DNA of 62,000 nt from positions 243,841,218 to 243,903,217 of the forward strand of contig NC_081406.1 of the NCBI RefSeq assembly GCF_030272615.1, read 5' to 3'. Source of the stretch: Cryptomeria japonica (Eukaryota > Streptophyta > Pinopsida > Cupressales > Cupressaceae). Shown here one piece after another: positions 59,784 to 62,000 of the stretch. The notes under the pieces are model-generated. The model ran no database searches, had not been told where the DNA came from, and saw nothing but the letters and a program-made list of their open reading frames with translations. Position numbers and translations under genes: made by a program. Numbering within the stretch: the stretch's first letter is position 1; every line of letters begins with the position of its first letter.

Positions 59784-60270
59784 CTCTCCATGTGATCATT
59801 TGATCGGCACGAAGAGCCATGTTGGCAGCCCAGTTAGTCATGGCTTTGGTCTCTCTATAACTATGTGAGATAACACACCACTCAAAGGACTAAATTATCT
59901 CCTTGGCTAGAGATATAATATTTTTGATAGTCCATGATGGGGGAAAGACCCTTTAGGCATTTTATGATGTTATTTGAATCTCCCTCGAGCCAAACTTTTT
60001 TAAACCCAAAGATTTAGCAAGGGTAAGAGCTTGGTAAGCTGCCATGGCTTCAGCTAAGTGGTTGCTTTGAGACCCCATGGGGAGCACCACCGCCGCAATA
60101 CAATAGCTAGCTTCATTTCTTATCACTCCCCCACACCCAACTGGCCCCGGGTTCCCCTTGGCCACTCCATCAAAATTAACTTTGATCCAACCAGTCGGAG
60201 GAAAAGACCACTTACTACTATCTCTCTTATCCTTCTTTACATTCATGTCTAAAGAGGCAAAGACATTCAC
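59784..60270 (-). pseudogene. LINE-type RNase H remnant interrupted by X2
   Basis: Minus-strand frame from about 60270: PPTGWIKVNFDGVAKGNPGP (first catalytic Asp), then CGGVIRNE, NHLAEAMAAYQAL (Glu) and, after a one-base frameshift near 59980, VWLEGDSNNII (Asp) and NWAANMALRADQ (final Asp). This is the RVT_3 RNase H that closes ORF2 of plant L1 elements or stands alone in ribonuclease H-like genes. It is cut at 59783 by X2. Upstream of 60270 only AT-rich sequence with stops is seen, so the copy is 5'-truncated. Confidence 0.85.
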
Positions 60271-60902
60271 TCTTATTATTATTTATTTTCATTTTCTCTC
60301 TTTTTATTTGACTATTTTATTATTTTCCAATCTCTTGATTCTTTTGCCTTTCCCTCCCCTCCTTCCCACCACTCCCCTACACTATTTAAGTGGCTTTTGG
60401 TCTGCAATTCACACATATTCTCTTCTTTATCTCACTATCCTAATGATGAATCATACAGTGTGATTTGAAACGTTCATAGAAAAAAGGCATGCATGATCAT
60501 ATCCAGAAGATCAAATCCTACTCCTAGTGGCTTGTCTAACCTGAATTTTTTTACTTTTTCTACCTTTGGGTTGTTTGTAAAAAGGGCTAGCACCCTTGTT
60601 TTGTCTTTTTTAAATCAAAAATAATTATGGACCATGGAAACTTAATGTCTATCATTCTTTCTGTTGTTTTTGTATTGTGTGCTACTTAAGTGCTTATAGC
60701 TATTGTTTTGGTTTTTAGGTAGTTTGAGATTCATTATAAACGGAAGGGTCATCATTTTAAGTTGATGTCACATGCATATTCTCTATTGTCCCAATTACTA
60801 TTCTAAATTATCATAATAAAATTTGTACAATTGATTTATAGTGGACTTTTAATTAATGAAATCCAATTAACAATAATTGGATCATGGATGGTAATTGACC
60901 CT
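60271..60902. other. No gene; AT-rich sequence
   Basis: Low-complexity AT- and pyrimidine-rich stretch (60260-60440) followed by unique sequence with no recognised feature. Confidence 0.5.
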
Positions 60903-60967
60903 GTATGTGTGTGTGTGTGTGTGTACATATATACATATGTATGTAAATATGTATATGTACATATATG

Positions 60968-61026
<59 letters not shown>

Positions 61027-61044
61027 ACATATGTACATATGTAC

Positions 61045-61076
<32 letters not shown>

Positions 61077-61148
61077 ACACACACACACATATATGTAGAT
61101 ATATGTACACATGTATATGTACATACATACATACATACATGTGTGTGT

Positions 61149-61190
<42 letters not shown>

Positions 61191-61256
61191 GTGTGTATGT
61201 ATGTATATACATACATACATGCATACACATATATATCTATATTTATATATATGTAA

Positions 61257-61300
<44 letters not shown>

Positions 61301-61307
61301 GTATATG

Positions 61308-61338
<31 letters not shown>

Positions 61339-61498
61339 GTATATATATGTATATGTATATATATATATGTATATATCTATATGTATATGTATGTATATGT
61401 ATGTACATATATGTATATGTATATATATGTACATACATATACATATAGATATATATATGTGTATATATGTATGTATGTATATATATATACATATAAAC
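60903..61498. repeat. Compound TG/CA/TA microsatellite cluster
   Basis: Long alternating purine-pyrimidine tracts (TGTG, CACA, TATA, CATA) with frequent switches between TG and CA strands. The many overlapping Tyr/His/Val/Cys frames here are composition artefacts. Confidence 0.97.
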
Positions 61499-61529
61499 TA
61501 TATTTTATTTAATCATTATTATATAAATA

Positions 61530-62000
61530 GTAATAATAATAATTTTTTATTAAGATAAAATGGGTTTTACAGGGGCCTGAAACCCAAATCCAAAAACAAA
61601 AAACAAAATAGTAGCGAACCAATTAACATAGACAAAAACAGGGGAAACACCCCACATAGCCCAACAAAAAATAATAGCAAAACCTAGGAAAACCTACCAC
61701 AAAACTAACCTAGAACTTCCATAAAATCAAAAAAAATTTCAATGATATTTTTGTGGATTTCTTCGAGCTCCTCCATGATGCTCCTCATGACACTTTTATC
61801 TTGGTTCCTACTCTTGATTCTGGAAGATGGTCCAGTAGACACTTGCATTTTTGGTCCCTATGGATTTACATCTAGATTTTTCCTTTTAGATTTGATAGCT
61901 AATGGCGGGATGCTACTGAGCAACTGGGCTTTATGAGCAGTGATTTTCTCATTCAATTTTTTGAGGCCTTTAGCGCTATTGTTCATGGCTTATTTGCTAA
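61530..62000 (-). mobile_element. 3' end of a retroelement (probably LINE), minus strand
   Basis: On the minus strand, a Lys-rich amphipathic frame (LKKLNEKITAHKAQL, later MRSIMEELEEIHKNII) ends with a stop near 61720. About 170 bases of 3' untranslated sequence follow, and the end is CTTAATAAAAAATTATTATTATTA, a TAA-repeat tail typical of plant LINEs. The frame resembles a coiled-coil ORF1-like C-terminus more than an ORF2 end. The element continues beyond the window. Confidence 0.55.

Noticed and set aside
60831-61558. Overlapping Tyr/His/Val/Cys-rich frames up to 218 codons on both strands
   Set aside because: Produced by alternating TG/CA/TA repeats.

Overview
The window looks like nuclear DNA of a seed plant with a large, repeat-filled genome. 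A gymnosperm (conifer-like) source is my best inference, because almost every recognisable stretch is a decayed transposable element and no intact host gene is visible. The plant assignment rests on a Tat-type Ty3/Gypsy element with two RNase H domains, an LTR element primed by initiator tRNA-Met, plant-style L1 LINE fragments with RVT_3 RNase H, a hAT pseudogene, and GT-AG introns in AT-rich DNA. Species cannot be determined from the sequence alone.

Left third (1-21356): a three-level nest. Element A has about 4-kb LTRs around a 3.8-kb interior with no recognisable coding (LARD-like); its left LTR is truncated at about base 221. Its right LTR was split by element B, a Tat-lineage Ty3/Gypsy retrotransposon (8720-19836, LTRs 1470 and 1473 bp, TSD GGTGT). 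The pol of B was in turn split by a 1553-bp solo LTR (12386-13938, TSD CTATT). All three are dead, but the boundaries can be read to the base.

Middle (21357-28796): a T-rich tract, a miniature LTR element (TRIM-like) whose two 132-bp LTRs each carry a tRNA-like sequence with A and B boxes, a decayed L1-type LINE reverse transcriptase, a minus-strand coding remnant, and tandem repeats of about 41 bp and about 311 bp built around a GAGCTAGCGAC core.

Right half (28797-59783): the most interesting part. Two copies of one DNA transposon lie in inverted orientation: X1 (28797-34975, 6.2 kb) and X2 (48920-59783, 10.9 kb). All four ends share a 26-bp terminal inverted repeat beginning GGG with core GCACAAAGATGGTGGTC, and carry subterminal GCGCGTACGCGC-like palindrome arrays. 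X2 encodes a decayed DDE-type transposase-like gene (plus strand) and a convergent ten-exon second gene (minus strand). X1 kept only the ten-exon gene, so it looks like an internal-deletion derivative. I could not assign the transposase to a named plant superfamily. Between X1 and X2 lie a long broken minus-strand gene of unknown function, a diverged copy of the 311-bp repeat, a hAT transposase pseudogene and another unknown minus-strand fragment. X2 sits beside a LINE-type RNase H remnant.

Far right (59784-62000): the RNase H remnant, AT-rich sequence, a 0.6-kb TG/CA/TA microsatellite cluster and the minus-strand 3' end of a retroelement with a TAA-repeat tail.
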